This document shows, one piece after another, positions 38,105 through 49,066 of a stretch of 64,000 nt of DNA. Origin of the DNA: Myxococcales bacterium (GTDB taxonomy: Bacteria; Myxococcota_A; Polyangia; Polyangiales; Polyangiaceae); contig JAEUKE010000090.1 in NCBI GenBank assembly GCA_016794345.1, positions 1-64,000 of the forward strand. The letters run 5' to 3'. Numbering within the stretch: the stretch's first letter is position 1; every line of letters starts with the position of its first letter. The notes below the pieces were generated by a model, which worked only from the letters and a program-made list of their open reading frames with translations, made no database searches and was not told the DNA's origin. The position numbers and the translations under genes were made by a program.

Positions 38105-39901
38105 TCACTGCGGGACGGGCGGCACCACCACCGTGTTGATCGTGGTCGCGTTGCCGCCCGCGGGGTACGCGTACGAGGAGTACGTGTCGAGCCCCCACAC
38201 GGTCAGCCCGAACGGCGCCGCGCTCTCGGCGAGCTGCGGACCGTTCGTGCACGCGCCGTTCGGCGCTCCGTTGCGGATCAGATCGACGCGCGCCATCTCG
38301 TAGTCCCCTGAGGAGCCGATCGGCTGCCAGCCGTCGATCGTACCGAGGCACTCGAGGGTGACGTCCGCGAAGGCGCCGCCGGTCTTCTTGCGGGTGAAGA
38401 CGAGGTTCGTCGTCGGGTAGGTCGGATCGGTGAAGAAGACGTACCGGAGGAGCCACTGCGCGGGCGGAAGCATGTTGACGAAGTCCTCGTCGCCCGGACA
38501 GTTGACAGTGTCGCCGCCGACCACCCCGCAGCCCGGCATGGACTGCCCGATATAGAACGGGAAGTCCGCGCTCTGGCTGGTCACGCGGAAGGCCGTCTGC
38601 GCTTCGAACGTGGCGCTCTGGCCGAGCCCGATGGACGCGGGCGCCCCGGCGACGGGCGGATCGAACGTGAGCGTCGTCCCGTCTTTCATGCCGACGATCC
38701 GGTAAGGGATCGACTCCTCCGAGGACGCGGAGCGCGAAGTGAACGGGCTGCCGACGTACTCGGACCCGGTGGCGGACACCGCGGGGACCTGCTGATGGCC
38801 CGAGTCGCAGCCGCCGAACGTCGACGAGGCCGACGTGTAACACTGGTACGTGTTGCCACCGACGAAGGCGACGGGTTTGTCAGCTTGCAGGATGGTGCCG
38901 GTCATCTCCGCCGAGTCCCACTGGATGTACTCGCCCGCCTGCAGCGTGAAGGAGCCCTGCGCGGCCGGCGGGAACGCCGGCACGCCGCCGGCCGGCGGGA
39001 GGGCGACGCTCGGCAACACCGTCACCGTGGTCGTCTCGGCGGCGACGACCTGGCCCCACATGGTGCCGAGGCCGTTCAAGCTGCCTGCCGGCGGGAGCGC
39101 GGCCACGTAGTTGGTGCCCCAAGCGGTCGTGGGGAGCACGAGCTCCGCGCTCGGCAGGAAGGAGTCCGCGCCGCCGTACGGGAGGATGTCGTAGAGGGTG
39201 ACGGGCGCGTCGGTCGTGATCTGCCAGGCGGTGCCGACCCCGCTGCCGAACACGGCCGTCCCGCCGCTCGCCCGGATCGCGGGCACGATCGGGCAGGTGG
39301 TGGGCGTGCCGTTTGCGCTCGCAGGGTCGTCCGACAAGAAGAGGACGGCGACCTCGCCGGGCGGCAGACCGGACGCGGGCACCGCGTCCCAGAGGCCGAC
39401 GTTCGGGTCTTCATCGGCGACGCGGCCGAACTCGGTCACGTCGAAGCTCTGACCGCCGCGCGAGACGTCGATGTGGATCGGCTTGTCCCAGTTGTTGGTG
39501 ACGAACGCCGCGAAACACGGCGGCAAGATGACGGAGACGAAATGCGGCGTGGGGACGAGGAAGTCGCAGCCGATGCTGCCCTTGCTCGCCGCGGCCGCGT
39601 CGCACGCCGGAATGCACGTACCGCCCGCGCAGCCCTGGTCGGGGCCACACGTCGAGACGACGTTCCCCGTCGCGTCGAGGACGTGTTTCAGATCGGCGCT
39701 GCATCCGAGGCCAGTGCCGCCGCCTCCCGCTCCGGACGTGAAGCCCGCGCCGGTGCTGCCCACCGCCGCGGCGTCGAAGGCGCTCGCTCCGCCCGATCCA
39801 AGTTGGTCATCGGCCGAGCAGCCCGAGATGGGCAGCGCGGCCGAGGCGAGCAAACCTACACAAAGAGAAGACGACCCGAGGATTCGCGCGGGGGCGACCA
39901 T
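38105..39901 (-). CDS. IgGFc-binding-like lipoprotein
   Basis: 598 residues from ATG 39901. Lipobox LASAALPISGCSADD (Cys28). A Gly/Ser/Ala linker and a short Cys module (CGPDQGCAGGTCIPACD) lead into a long beta-rich domain from about residue 105 whose features (FVSVILPPCFAAFVTNNWDKP; GTAWQITTDAPVTLYDILPYGG; EYIQWDSAEMTGTILQADKPVAFVGGNTYQCY) fit the IgGFc-binding N-terminal domain family widely found in myxobacterial secreted proteins. The QADKPVAFVGG motif is the clearest. Function in bacteria is unknown; name comes from mammalian FCGBP. Convergent with the OmpA gene (40-base gap). Confidence 0.85.
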   Translation of the reverse strand: MVAPARILGSSSLCVGLLASAALPISGCSADDQLGSGGASAFDAAAVGSTGAGFTSGAGGGGTGLGCSADLKHVLDATGNVVSTCGPDQGCAGGTCIPACDAAAASKGSIGCDFLVPTPHFVSVILPPCFAAFVTNNWDKPIHIDVSRGGQSFDVTEFGRVADEDPNVGLWDAVPASGLPPGEVAVLFLSDDPASANGTPTTCPIVPAIRASGGTAVFGSGVGTAWQITTDAPVTLYDILPYGGADSFLPSAELVLPTTAWGTNYVAALPPAGSLNGLGTMWGQVVAAETTTVTVLPSVALPPAGGVPAFPPAAQGSFTLQAGEYIQWDSAEMTGTILQADKPVAFVGGNTYQCYTSASSTFGGCDSGHQQVPAVSATGSEYVGSPFTSRSASSEESIPYRIVGMKDGTTLTFDPPVAGAPASIGLGQSATFEAQTAFRVTSQSADFPFYIGQSMPGCGVVGGDTVNCPGDEDFVNMLPPAQWLLRYVFFTDPTYPTTNLVFTRKKTGGAFADVTLECLGTIDGWQPIGSSGDYEMARVDLIRNGAPNGACTNGPQLAESAAPFGLTVWGLDTYSSYAYPAGGNATTINTVVVPPVPQ

Positions 39902-39986
39902 GGCCCGATCGTACGACCCCGGCGAAACGAGGGAATGGTCCTCGTTTCGCCCAGGACCTCGCGACGTCCAGGTGTGGTGCCGGCGC

Positions 39987-41318
39987 TCAGTCCTTCTCTT
40001 TCGAGAGGCGCGTCGCCGTCTCGGAGAGGTACTTGGACCCCGAGTCCTTCTTGGCCTTCAGCTTGGTGCCGAGGCTCGTCAGCTGAGCCTTGGCGCCGAG
40101 CGACTTGAGCGCGTAGAGCGAGCTCGATCGCGCGCTCTGGTTGGCCTCCTCGTCGAGGGCGATCTCCTCGAGCACCTTCACGAGGCGGTCCTTCTTGTAG
40201 AAGGACGCGGCCTTCGCCCACTCCTTGCCGCTCTTGTCGTAGTCCTTGAACTCGGTCTTCGCGCTGCCCAGCTCCATGAGGCTGGAGGGCGGACGCTTGT
40301 CGTCGCGGGGCTTCTTCTCGAGCACCTTCATGGTGAGCTCGTAGGCCTCCTCGTTCGGCTTTTTGGGGTACGAGTAGCCGGCCCACAAGCGAATGAGCCC
40401 TTCGAAGCAGGCATTGCGCACCTCTTCGTCGGTTCCCTTCGCCTCGACGAGCTTCTTGAACACCTCGAGGGCGCGCGGGTCCTCCGGCGCGGAGAGGCCG
40501 CGGCAAGCCGTCGCCTTGACCTTCTTGGTGTTGTCCTTCTCGACGCGCTCGGCGAGCTTGTCGTACGCGCCGTCGATCGGCTGGTTGATCCGTGATCCCA
40601 GCACCTGCGCGGCGCGATCGCGCACGCGGTCGTCCGCGTGCTCGAGGCTCGCGAAGACGAAGGTCTTCACGTCGGCGTTGTCCTTCGCGATGTAGCCGAT
40701 CGAGTCCACGCAGGACCCGACCACCTGCGGCTCCGTCTCCGCCCGGCAGGCGACGAGGATCTGCTTGACCTGCGCGTCCTTGTTGCCGATCCCGATGCCG
40801 CTCGCGGCGCGGCGAACGGCCTCGTACCGAACGGCGGGAGCCTTGTGCCGGAGGTACTTCGCGCCGATCTCGGCGCGCTGCTTGTAGTCGTCCAGGTCGG
40901 CCGGGTGCCCGAGGCCTTTGTTGAAGTCCTTGTAGGCGTCGCACTGGTAGTCGATGCCGTGTGTCTCGAGCCGGCAGTCTTGCAGCATGAGCAGGCCGGT
41001 CTCGAAGATGTCCGGCGTCATCTTGGCTTTGTCGTCCTTGAGGAAGGCGGCGAACTTCTTCTTGTCGGGCGCGGGGCCGTCGATGAGGGGCGGGGCGTCC
41101 GCCGCGGGCGCGGCCGTGGGCGCAGCCGAAGCCGACGCGGCCGCGGTGGCGCTCGACGCGCCCTCGTCCTTCTTCTTCTTCTTCTTCTTCTTCGGCTCGT
41201 CGTCCTCTTCTTCCTCCGTCTCCTCCTTCTTGGCCTTGTCGGAGCCGCCCTTGAGGGCGTCGCAGCCAGTATGGAAGGCCATGAGGAGGGCAAAGACGGA
41301 GAGCAGCCGGAATTTCAT
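39987..41318 (-). CDS. HEAT-like lipoprotein with Lys-rich linker
   Basis: 443 residues from ATG 41318, which starts directly before the signal; no Shine-Dalgarno is evident. Lipobox SVFALLMAFHTGCDAL (Cys19). The linker has the unusual EEEDDEPKKKKKKKKDEGASSATA block, almost identical to that of the FGE-type lipoprotein at 21251. From about residue 130 the protein is all-helical with repeated antiparallel helix pairs (APAVRYEAVRRAASGIG; ADDRVRDRAAQVLGSRI; TKKVKATACRGLSAPEDP; EEVRNACFEGLIRLW), typical of HEAT/Armadillo-like repeats, a protein-binding solenoid. The C-terminus is Lys/Ser-rich. Divergent from the HAD gene at 41479. Confidence 0.85.
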   Translation of the reverse strand: MKFRLLSVFALLMAFHTGCDALKGGSDKAKKEETEEEEDDEPKKKKKKKKDEGASSATAAASASAAPTAAPAADAPPLIDGPAPDKKKFAAFLKDDKAKMTPDIFETGLLMLQDCRLETHGIDYQCDAYKDFNKGLGHPADLDDYKQRAEIGAKYLRHKAPAVRYEAVRRAASGIGIGNKDAQVKQILVACRAETEPQVVGSCVDSIGYIAKDNADVKTFVFASLEHADDRVRDRAAQVLGSRINQPIDGAYDKLAERVEKDNTKKVKATACRGLSAPEDPRALEVFKKLVEAKGTDEEVRNACFEGLIRLWAGYSYPKKPNEEAYELTMKVLEKKPRDDKRPPSSLMELGSAKTEFKDYDKSGKEWAKAASFYKKDRLVKVLEEIALDEEANQSARSSSLYALKSLGAKAQLTSLGTKLKAKKDSGSKYLSETATRLSKEKD

Positions 41319-41478
41319 GGGGCGGGAGGTTCGCACTGGGAGCGGGGCGGCGGCAATGGGGACCTCGGGGGAGAGGCCACGCCCGTGATGCAGCGCGGCG
41401 GCAGCTGACCGCTCGCGCAGCTTCCCGCACGTGCCCCTTGACCGTCCGCGAAAAAACCGCGATTGACCGGCCAGCTTC

Positions 41479-42147
41479 ATGGCCGCGAGCTATTTCGACG
41501 TCGACGGCACGCTGGTTTCCACCAACCTCGTGCACCCGACGGTCTTCTACATGATGCGGCAGCCGACGCCGCTCCACTCGCTTGCAAAGCTGGGCAAGGC
41601 CTTCGTGCGGGCGCCCATCCTCGCCCTGGCGGAGATGCAGGACCGGCGGCTCTTCAACGAGATGCTCTTCATGTCCTACGGGGGCATGAGCGAGGACAGG
41701 CTGCTCACCCTGGCCGAAGAGGCGTTCGACAAGGTGCTCAAGCCGAACATCTACCCCGGCGCGAAGGAGCTCGTCCGCACCTGCAAGGACAAGGGCCACG
41801 AGGTCGTGCTGGTGTCGGGCGCGCTCGACTTCCTCATGCAGCTCTTGGCCGAGCACCTCGGCGGCTGCAGCGTCATCGCCAACAAGCTGGAGATGAAGGA
41901 CCGCTTCGCCACCGGCAAGCTCTTGAGGCCGGTCGTCGCGGGGCCGGAGAAGGCGAAGCTCGTGCGCGACCACGCGCGGGCGAACGGCCACGATCTGGAC
42001 GCCTGCTTCGCTTATTCGGACAGCTACTCGGACGTGCCCATGCTCAGCATCGTGGGCAACCCGGCCGCCGTGAACCCCGATCGCAAGCTCCAGCTCCTCG
42101 CGAGCACCTACCACTGGCCCATCATCCGCCTCGACCGCGCGGCCTGA
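41479..42147 (+). CDS. HAD-IB family phosphatase (SerB-like)
   Basis: 222 residues from ATG 41479. The N-terminal motif DVDGT (7-11, nucleophile Asp7, acid/base Asp9) and the C1-cap arrangement (long helical insert with RLFNEMLFMSYGGM) place it in HAD subfamily IB. Motif II is VVLVSGALDF (Ser), motif III/IV is AYSDSYSDVPML (S-D-S-x-x-D). Family members hydrolyse phosphoserine or related phosphomonoesters, and some are fused to acyltransferases; here it stands alone. Next gene starts nine bases on with GAAGAAAG before its ATG, so it is the first gene of a plus-strand run including the LarA-family protein, a membrane protein and a kinase. Confidence 0.9.
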   Translation: MAASYFDVDGTLVSTNLVHPTVFYMMRQPTPLHSLAKLGKAFVRAPILALAEMQDRRLFNEMLFMSYGGMSEDRLLTLAEEAFDKVLKPNIYPGAKELVRTCKDKGHEVVLVSGALDFLMQLLAEHLGGCSVIANKLEMKDRFATGKLLRPVVAGPEKAKLVRDHARANGHDLDACFAYSDSYSDVPMLSIVGNPAAVNPDRKLQLLASTYHWPIIRLDRAA

Positions 42148-42155
42148 AGAAAGAC

Positions 42156-43790
42156 ATGTCTCACCCCTCCGTCGTCACGATCGACAGCCGAAGCGCGCCC
42201 CGAACCCTCTTCTACGGCGACCAGCTGATGGACGTCGACCTGCCGACCGGCACGCGCGTCGTCTACCCGAAGCCCCCGCTCGCCCCGCTGAAGGACGTCG
42301 ACGCGGCCATCCGCTACGCGATCAACCACCCGTACAACTCGGAGCCGCTCTACGCCCTGCTCAAGCCGGGCATGAAGGTCACCATCGCGGTCGACGACAT
42401 CTCGCTGCCGCTCCCGCCGATGAAGCGGCCGGACATCCGCGAGAAGGTGACGACGATCGTCCTCGACCTTCTCACCGATCACGGCGTGGACGACATCGAG
42501 ATCATCATCGCGACGAGCTTCCACCGCCGCATGAAGGAGTGGGAGATCCGGCACATGCTCGGCGACAAGATCGTCGACAAGTTCTGGCCGAAGAAGCTCT
42601 ACAACCATGACGCCGAGGCGCCCGACGGGCTCACGCACATCGGCGAGACCGACCACGGCGAGATCGTCGAGATCAACAGCCGCGCCGCGGACAGCGATCT
42701 CATCATCTACGTGAACCTCAACTACGTCCCGATGGACGGCGGCCACAAGTCGGTCAGCGTCGGCCTCTGCGGGTACAAGAGCCTCATGGCGCATCACAAC
42801 CCGAAGGTGATGCGCAACTGCCACTCCTACATGGACCCGTCAGCCAGCGAGCTCAACTCGAGCGTCGTGCGCATGGGCCGCGTGCTGAACAAGAAGAAGC
42901 GCGTCTTCACGATCGAGACGACGATCAACAACCGCATGTTCGATCGGCCGCTCGAGTTCCTCGCCAAGAACGAGGACGACCTGTCGCAAGCGGAGCGCGC
43001 CGCGCTCCGCGCGCTCAAGATCACGCTCGACAAGACGCCTCAGAGCCTGCGACAGGCCGTGTTCGATCGCGTGCCCGCGCCCTACGGCGTCACGGGCGTC
43101 TTCGCGGGCGAGACGGAGGCCGTGCACGAGCACACGCTCAAGCGCAGCTACGATCAGTACCTGGTCCCCGTGGTCGGCCAGGCGGACATCCTCGTCTCGG
43201 GCATCCCTTACATCAGCCCGTACAACGTGCACGCCTTCCTGAACCCCCTGCTCGTGCAGGTGATGGCGAACGGCTACCTCTTCAACCTCTACAAGGGGGT
43301 GCCGATGCTCAAGAAGGGCGGCACGATGATCGTGCTGCACCCCTGCACGGACAAGTTCGACAACGAGCAACACGCCCCGTACATCGAGTTCGTCCACCGC
43401 CTGCTCCCCGAGACGCGCGACGCGATGGAGCTGCACCGGCGCTTCGAGAAGAAGTTCGCGTCGAACCCGGCCTACATCGAGATGTACCGCAAGGGTCACG
43501 CCTACCACCCGGCCCACGCCTTCTTCATGTGGTACTGGGGCGAGGCGGGCCGCCAGCACGTCGGGCGCATGATCGTCGTCGGCGCCGACAACGAGTACAT
43601 CCCGGGCCTGCTCGGCTGGGAGACCGCGCGCACGATGGATGAGGCGCTCCGCATGGCCCGCACCACCGCGCCGCCGCGCCCCGAGATCCTCGCGCTGCAC
43701 GTCGCCCCGACGATGATGGTGGAGATGTTCGCCGAGAAGCCGAACAAGGCCCTCCCCGGCGCGAGCGAGCCGCCCCCGAGCTATCGCTGA
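42156..43790 (+). CDS. LarA-family (DUF2088) nickel-pincer-type protein
   Basis: 544 residues from ATG 42156. The first half is the lactate-racemase N-terminal (DUF2088) domain: GMKVTIAVDDIS, then DDIEIIIATSFHRRMKEWE (His in the conserved H-R/E position), NHDAE, GETDHGEIVEINSRAADSDLIIYVNLNYV, and GGHKSVSVGLCGYKSLMAHH, where Lys208 corresponds to the lysine that covalently holds the pincer nucleotide in LarA and the preceding His to a nickel ligand. The C-terminal half is longer than in LarA (typically about 420 residues). It may racemise or epimerise a 2-hydroxy acid, but the substrate is unknown and no larB, larC or larE is in this window. Nine bases follow the HAD stop. Confidence 0.82.
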   Translation: MSHPSVVTIDSRSAPRTLFYGDQLMDVDLPTGTRVVYPKPPLAPLKDVDAAIRYAINHPYNSEPLYALLKPGMKVTIAVDDISLPLPPMKRPDIREKVTTIVLDLLTDHGVDDIEIIIATSFHRRMKEWEIRHMLGDKIVDKFWPKKLYNHDAEAPDGLTHIGETDHGEIVEINSRAADSDLIIYVNLNYVPMDGGHKSVSVGLCGYKSLMAHHNPKVMRNCHSYMDPSASELNSSVVRMGRVLNKKKRVFTIETTINNRMFDRPLEFLAKNEDDLSQAERAALRALKITLDKTPQSLRQAVFDRVPAPYGVTGVFAGETEAVHEHTLKRSYDQYLVPVVGQADILVSGIPYISPYNVHAFLNPLLVQVMANGYLFNLYKGVPMLKKGGTMIVLHPCTDKFDNEQHAPYIEFVHRLLPETRDAMELHRRFEKKFASNPAYIEMYRKGHAYHPAHAFFMWYWGEAGRQHVGRMIVVGADNEYIPGLLGWETARTMDEALRMARTTAPPRPEILALHVAPTMMVEMFAEKPNKALPGASEPPPSYR

Positions 43791-43792
43791 GC

Positions 43793-44476
43793 GTGTTCGA
43801 ACGGCTCTACGCTTCGCCCTGGCATCACCCGGGTATCGCCTTCATCGCCGCGCTCGCGTTCGTCCTCTTGTGGGCGCGCGGGCAGGCGTTCCTGGGCGCT
43901 TGGACCACCCTCTTCCTGTTCGAGATCGTCCTTGACGCGATGGTCACGGGTGGGTTCGCGCCCGTGCCCAAGGGCTCGTCGCTCGAGCAGAACCTGAGCA
44001 TCGCCTTCGTGATCCTGGGCGACCTCCGGTACTTCGTCCTGGTGGAGGTCTTCGTCCGATCACGCGCAGCGCCGCACGGGCTAGGGCCGCCGGTGGGCTG
44101 GCTCTACGGCACGCTCCTCGCGTTCATCGTCCCTGTCACGTCGGTCGTCCCGCAGAAGATCTGGCCGGCCACGTTCGAGAACGTGCGCATGATCTTCCTG
44201 GTCTACGAGCTGATGATGTTCACGCTCGTGATCACGCTTCGCCTGGCCGTCTTGCCGCGCCGGCTCGAGAGCTTCGAGGGGCCGCTGCGCTCATGGCTGC
44301 TGCGGATCACGACGTTTGTCCTCGTGCAGTACGGCCTCTGGGCCACGGCGGACATCATCATCCTCTCGGGGGTCGACGCCGGCCACCTGCTGCGCCTCCT
44401 GCCGAACGCGCTCTACTACGGAGCGTTCGTCCCGTTCGTGTTCCTCACGGCTCCAGGATCCGCGCGCGCCACTTGA
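43793..44476 (+). CDS. Integral membrane protein of unknown function
   Basis: 227 residues from GTG 43793, only two bases after the LarA-family stop, so the genes are surely co-transcribed. About six or seven hydrophobic segments (IAFIAALAFVLLWA; AFVILGDLRYFVLVEVF; LLAFIVPVTSVV; FENVRMIFLVYELMMFTLVI; FVLVQYGLWATADIIILS; LLPNALYYGAFVPFVFL). No cofactor or transport motif recognised. Its strong linkage to the LarA-like protein suggests a role in handling the same substrate or in membrane anchoring of the process; that is inference. Confidence 0.75.
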   Translation: MFERLYASPWHHPGIAFIAALAFVLLWARGQAFLGAWTTLFLFEIVLDAMVTGGFAPVPKGSSLEQNLSIAFVILGDLRYFVLVEVFVRSRAAPHGLGPPVGWLYGTLLAFIVPVTSVVPQKIWPATFENVRMIFLVYELMMFTLVITLRLAVLPRRLESFEGPLRSWLLRITTFVLVQYGLWATADIIILSGVDAGHLLRLLPNALYYGAFVPFVFLTAPGSARAT

Positions 44477-44512
44477 TCCCCCGGGGCCGAGGTCGGAGGA
44501 TGCGCGCCGGCC

Positions 44513-46126
<1,614 letters not shown>

Positions 46127-46142
46127 GGCGCGGAGCCATGGG

Positions 46143-46967
46143 TCAGCGGCGGCGCGAATCGTCCAGGAAGGCGAGCGCCTCGGCGAAGACGCGATCACCT
46201 TCGGCCAGGTTGCCGTGAGTGCAGCCGGGCATCTCGAAATAGGCCGACGAGACGCCGGCGCGAGAGAGGACACCGACCGCATCGCGCATTCTTTTCGGTA
46301 CGTCGAGCGAACACGACATCGTCGCGACCGCTCGCGCACCGCCGAGCCGATCGAGCCGCGGCGGACGCGGCGAGCCGATCAGGATGACACGCGGGTACCG
46401 CTCCGGTGATCGCTTGACGAGGTTCTCGATCAGCGTGGCCCCGAGCGAGTAGCCGATGAAGACGATGTCGGCGCTCGCCGGTGACTCGACGCCCGCCGCC
46501 GCGAGCGCCCGCTCGATGCGCGGCTCCTCGTGGACGGGGTCCGAGGTGATGCTGTGGAAGTCGGTCGAGCCGCCACAAGGTCGATCGCCGTCGATCGCGA
46601 TGGCCCCACCCAGCGCGCGCGCGGCCTCGGCGAACCCGTAGAGGTAAGCCCCGGCGTTGGAGCAGATACCGGGCAGAAACACGATGCGCGGCGGCTTGCC
46701 GTCCGCGCTCGCCACGATCGACGCGGGCAGATCACCCGGGACATCGAGGCGCGTGACGGAGGCCGGCGCGGGCGGCGCGACGGCGCTCGACCTCGGTGGC
46801 GCTGACGGCGAGGCGCGTGGCTCCGGCGCAGACCGGGCCGAGGCCACCGCGGCCGAAGCGAGCGGCGGCGGCGACGCGTCCGTCGCTCGGCGATTCGAGC
46901 CGACGCTCGCGTCGCAGGCCCCCAGCAGGGTGAGAGCGGCCAGGAGCGCGGTGCCCGTGCGTGCCAT
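46143..46967 (-). CDS. Alpha/beta-hydrolase-fold lipoprotein
   Basis: 274 residues from ATG 46967 (an upstream GTG would bury the signal). Lipobox ALLAALTLLGACDAS (Cys18). A long Ala/Ser/Pro linker (20-75) precedes the hydrolase: RIVFLPGICSNAGAY (oxyanion region), VFIGYSLGATLIENL (nucleophile elbow G-Y-S-L-G, Ser near 185) and GCTHGNLAEG, a likely catalytic His near the end. The acid residue is not obvious. The fold suggests an esterase, lipase or peptidase acting outside the cytoplasm. It follows the peroxidase gene by 51 bases, same strand. Confidence 0.84.
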   Translation of the reverse strand: MARTGTALLAALTLLGACDASVGSNRRATDASPPPLASAAVASARSAPEPRASPSAPPRSSAVAPPAPASVTRLDVPGDLPASIVASADGKPPRIVFLPGICSNAGAYLYGFAEAARALGGAIAIDGDRPCGGSTDFHSITSDPVHEEPRIERALAAAGVESPASADIVFIGYSLGATLIENLVKRSPERYPRVILIGSPRPPRLDRLGGARAVATMSCSLDVPKRMRDAVGVLSRAGVSSAYFEMPGCTHGNLAEGDRVFAEALAFLDDSRRR

Positions 46968-47018
46968 GTCCTCGTTTCGACGGAGCGAGGAGGAGTGTGA
47001 CACGCGGCTCGGGCGGAG

Positions 47019-47996
47019 CTAGCGCACCGTGCCGCCGCGGTCGCCGAACGGATCCCTTGCGAGCGCCGGCTCCACGTCACCGTCGAGCGCGCGGAGGAAC
47101 GCCGCGACGTCCGCGATGGTCTTGTCGTCGAGCTCTTCGCCGAGCTGATGACGCGCCATCAGCTCCACGGCCTCCTCGAGAGTCTCGACGCTCCCGTCGT
47201 GGAAGTAGGGAGCGGTGCGCCCCACGTTGCGGAGCTGGGGAATGACGAAGGTCATCTTGTCGCCCTCGTCGCCCGTGCGCTCGAAGAGGCCCTGATCGTC
47301 CTGTCTGTCTCGCGGGAAGGGTACCTCCTCACCGAGCCGCGCGAAGCGCTGGCCGCCCACGCCCGGACCGTCGTGGCAAAACGCGCAGTTGCTCCGGAAG
47401 TAGTCCATGCCGCGCACCTCGGTCTCGGAGAGGGCGGCCTCCTCACCGAGCAGGAAGGCGTCCACGCGGCTCGGCGCGACGAGCGCGCGCTCGTAGCTCG
47501 CGATCGCCATCGCGACCAGGTCGATTGTCGGCGGCATCCCCGGGAAGGCCTCCGCGAACATCCCGGGGTAGAGCGGATCGCCTGCGAGGTACACCTCCAC
47601 CGTGGAGCGATCGGCGGCCATCTCGTCGTCGGCGAAGAGCGGCATCAGCGCCTGCTCCTCGAGTGTCTCGGCGCGTCCGTCCCAGAACAGGTGTTGTTTG
47701 AAGCCCACGTTGAGCACGGTGGGGGCGTTGCGCCGGCCTTCCTGCCCGGCCACGCCGACGCCGACCCGACGCCCGTCGTCCCCGCCGTCGCTCGGCAGGT
47801 GGCAGCTGGCGCAGGACACGGTGCCGTCGGCGGACAGGGCCGGGTCGAAGAAGAGGCGCTGGCCCAGATCGATCCGCGCGCGCTCCGTGGTGTCGAGGTC
47901 GTCGAGCGACACGCGCTCGATCGCCTCGATGTCGCGGCAGCCCACGAGAGCCACGGCCAACAGCATCGCGAGAGAAGCTCCGTTTCTCGTCTTCAT
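47019..47996 (-). CDS. Di-haem cytochrome c peroxidase (CCP/MauG family) lipoprotein
   Basis: 325 residues from ATG 47996. Lipobox LLAVALVGCRD (Cys20). Two haem c motifs, CASCH (62-66) and CAFCH (204-208), each in the normal half of the CCP fold; RLFFDPALSADGTVSCASCH and APTVLNVGFKQHLFWDGRAETLEEQA are family signatures. The usual Met/His distal ligand for the high-potential haem lies in the MTFVIPQLRNV segment. CCPs reduce hydrogen peroxide in the periplasm using electrons from a c-type cytochrome; MauG members oxidise proteins. No partner cytochrome is beside it. Lipid anchoring would keep it at a membrane. Confidence 0.92.
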   Translation of the reverse strand: MKTRNGASLAMLLAVALVGCRDIEAIERVSLDDLDTTERARIDLGQRLFFDPALSADGTVSCASCHLPSDGGDDGRRVGVGVAGQEGRRNAPTVLNVGFKQHLFWDGRAETLEEQALMPLFADDEMAADRSTVEVYLAGDPLYPGMFAEAFPGMPPTIDLVAMAIASYERALVAPSRVDAFLLGEEAALSETEVRGMDYFRSNCAFCHDGPGVGGQRFARLGEEVPFPRDRQDDQGLFERTGDEGDKMTFVIPQLRNVGRTAPYFHDGSVETLEEAVELMARHQLGEELDDKTIADVAAFLRALDGDVEPALARDPFGDRGGTVR

Positions 47997-48070
47997 GCCC
48001 ACGAAAGTAGGCGCGAGGCCGTGCTCGGTCGCGGACCGGGCCGGCCAGAATGGGGACAAGAGCGGCCATG

Positions 48071-49066
48071 TCAGCGCGCGGCGCGGTAACGCGCGGGCGA
48101 CTCCCCCGTCCATCGCTGGAACGAGCGACGGAACGCGCGCTCGTCGGCAAAGTCGAGCAGGAACGCGACCTCCCCGAGCGGCAAAGACCGCTCCGCAAGG
48201 TATTGCTTCGCGAGATCGAGCCGCACCGCGTCGCGGATCTCGAGGAACGAGGTGCCCTGCTCGGCGAGCCTGCGGCGGAGCGTCCGGTCGGTCGTGCCGA
48301 GCCTCGCGGCCATCGACTCGATCGACAGCTTGCCCGAGGGCAAGAGCTCGGCGGCGACGCGGCGCGCCTGATCGACGAGCGTGGCCGGGGGCCGGTGCTC
48401 GGCGAGCGCAGCCTCGGCCGTCTTCACCAGGAAGGCGTGGAGCCGCGGATCGGCGCTCACCACGCGTGTGCCGGCGGCCTCGGCGTCGAACACGATCTCG
48501 GCGAGCGGCGCCTCCCACTCGATTGGTGCTCCAAAAAACGCCTCGTGAGCGCGCGTCTTCTTCGGGGCGGGGTGGCGGAACGCGACGCGGAGCGGGCTCA
48601 ACGCTCGGCCGGCGAGCTGGCGCGCGATCTCCACCATCTGCGCGACCGCGCTCTCGGTCGCGCACCGAGCGGCGAGCGGGAGCGGGCCGCTCGGCCGGAG
48701 CCAGACGCGCAGGCCGCTCCTCGAGCGATCGACGTCGAAGGTGCTCGACGAGGTGTAGAGCGGCTGGTAGCGCCGCGCAACCTCGACCGCGCCTGCGAGA
48801 TCGGGGGCCGAGCGCATGGCGAAGCCCATCACGTCGTAGGTCTCGACCGGCACGTGCCGCGCGACGTCCACGATGAAGCCGGGGTCGTCGAGCAGGCGCA
48901 CGCCGGTCTCGAGGACCGCGAAGTGAAGCGTGAGCGGCACCGTGGACCAGGCGTCGTCCGGAAGCTCACCGACCTTGGCGCTGCGGAGGAGCGCTGCGGG
49001 CTCGACGCCGCGGGAGCGAGCGGCGGCGACGATCGCACGGGTCGCGGCGGCTCGGATCCAGGTCAT
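48071..49066 (-). CDS. AraC family transcriptional regulator
   Basis: 331 residues from ATG 49066. The C-terminal AraC/XylS DNA-binding domain is clear: LSIESMAARLGTTDRTLRRRLAEQGTSFLEIRDAVRLDLAKQYLAERSLPLGEVAFLLDFADERAFRRSFQRWTGESP, written here only to point out the two helix-turn-helix units (residues about 245-330). The N-terminal half matches the OruR/ArgR-type AraC binding domain (Arabinose_bd). Ligand unknown. Its ATG overlaps the stop of the aminotransferase gene (ATGA), so the two are translated together and the regulator probably governs this operon or the divergent MATE gene. Confidence 0.92.
   Translation of the reverse strand: MTWIRAAATRAIVAAARSRGVEPAALLRSAKVGELPDDAWSTVPLTLHFAVLETGVRLLDDPGFIVDVARHVPVETYDVMGFAMRSAPDLAGAVEVARRYQPLYTSSSTFDVDRSRSGLRVWLRPSGPLPLAARCATESAVAQMVEIARQLAGRALSPLRVAFRHPAPKKTRAHEAFFGAPIEWEAPLAEIVFDAEAAGTRVVSADPRLHAFLVKTAEAALAEHRPPATLVDQARRVAAELLPSGKLSIESMAARLGTTDRTLRRRLAEQGTSFLEIRDAVRLDLAKQYLAERSLPLGEVAFLLDFADERAFRRSFQRWTGESPARYRAAR

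Noticed and set aside
41168..41192. CTT triplet tract
   Set aside because: Encodes the poly-Lys linker of the HEAT lipoprotein, not a regulatory microsatellite.
41440..41478. Two TTGACCG copies before the HAD gene as promoter or binding site
   Set aside because: Only two 7-base copies and no matching -10; could be chance.
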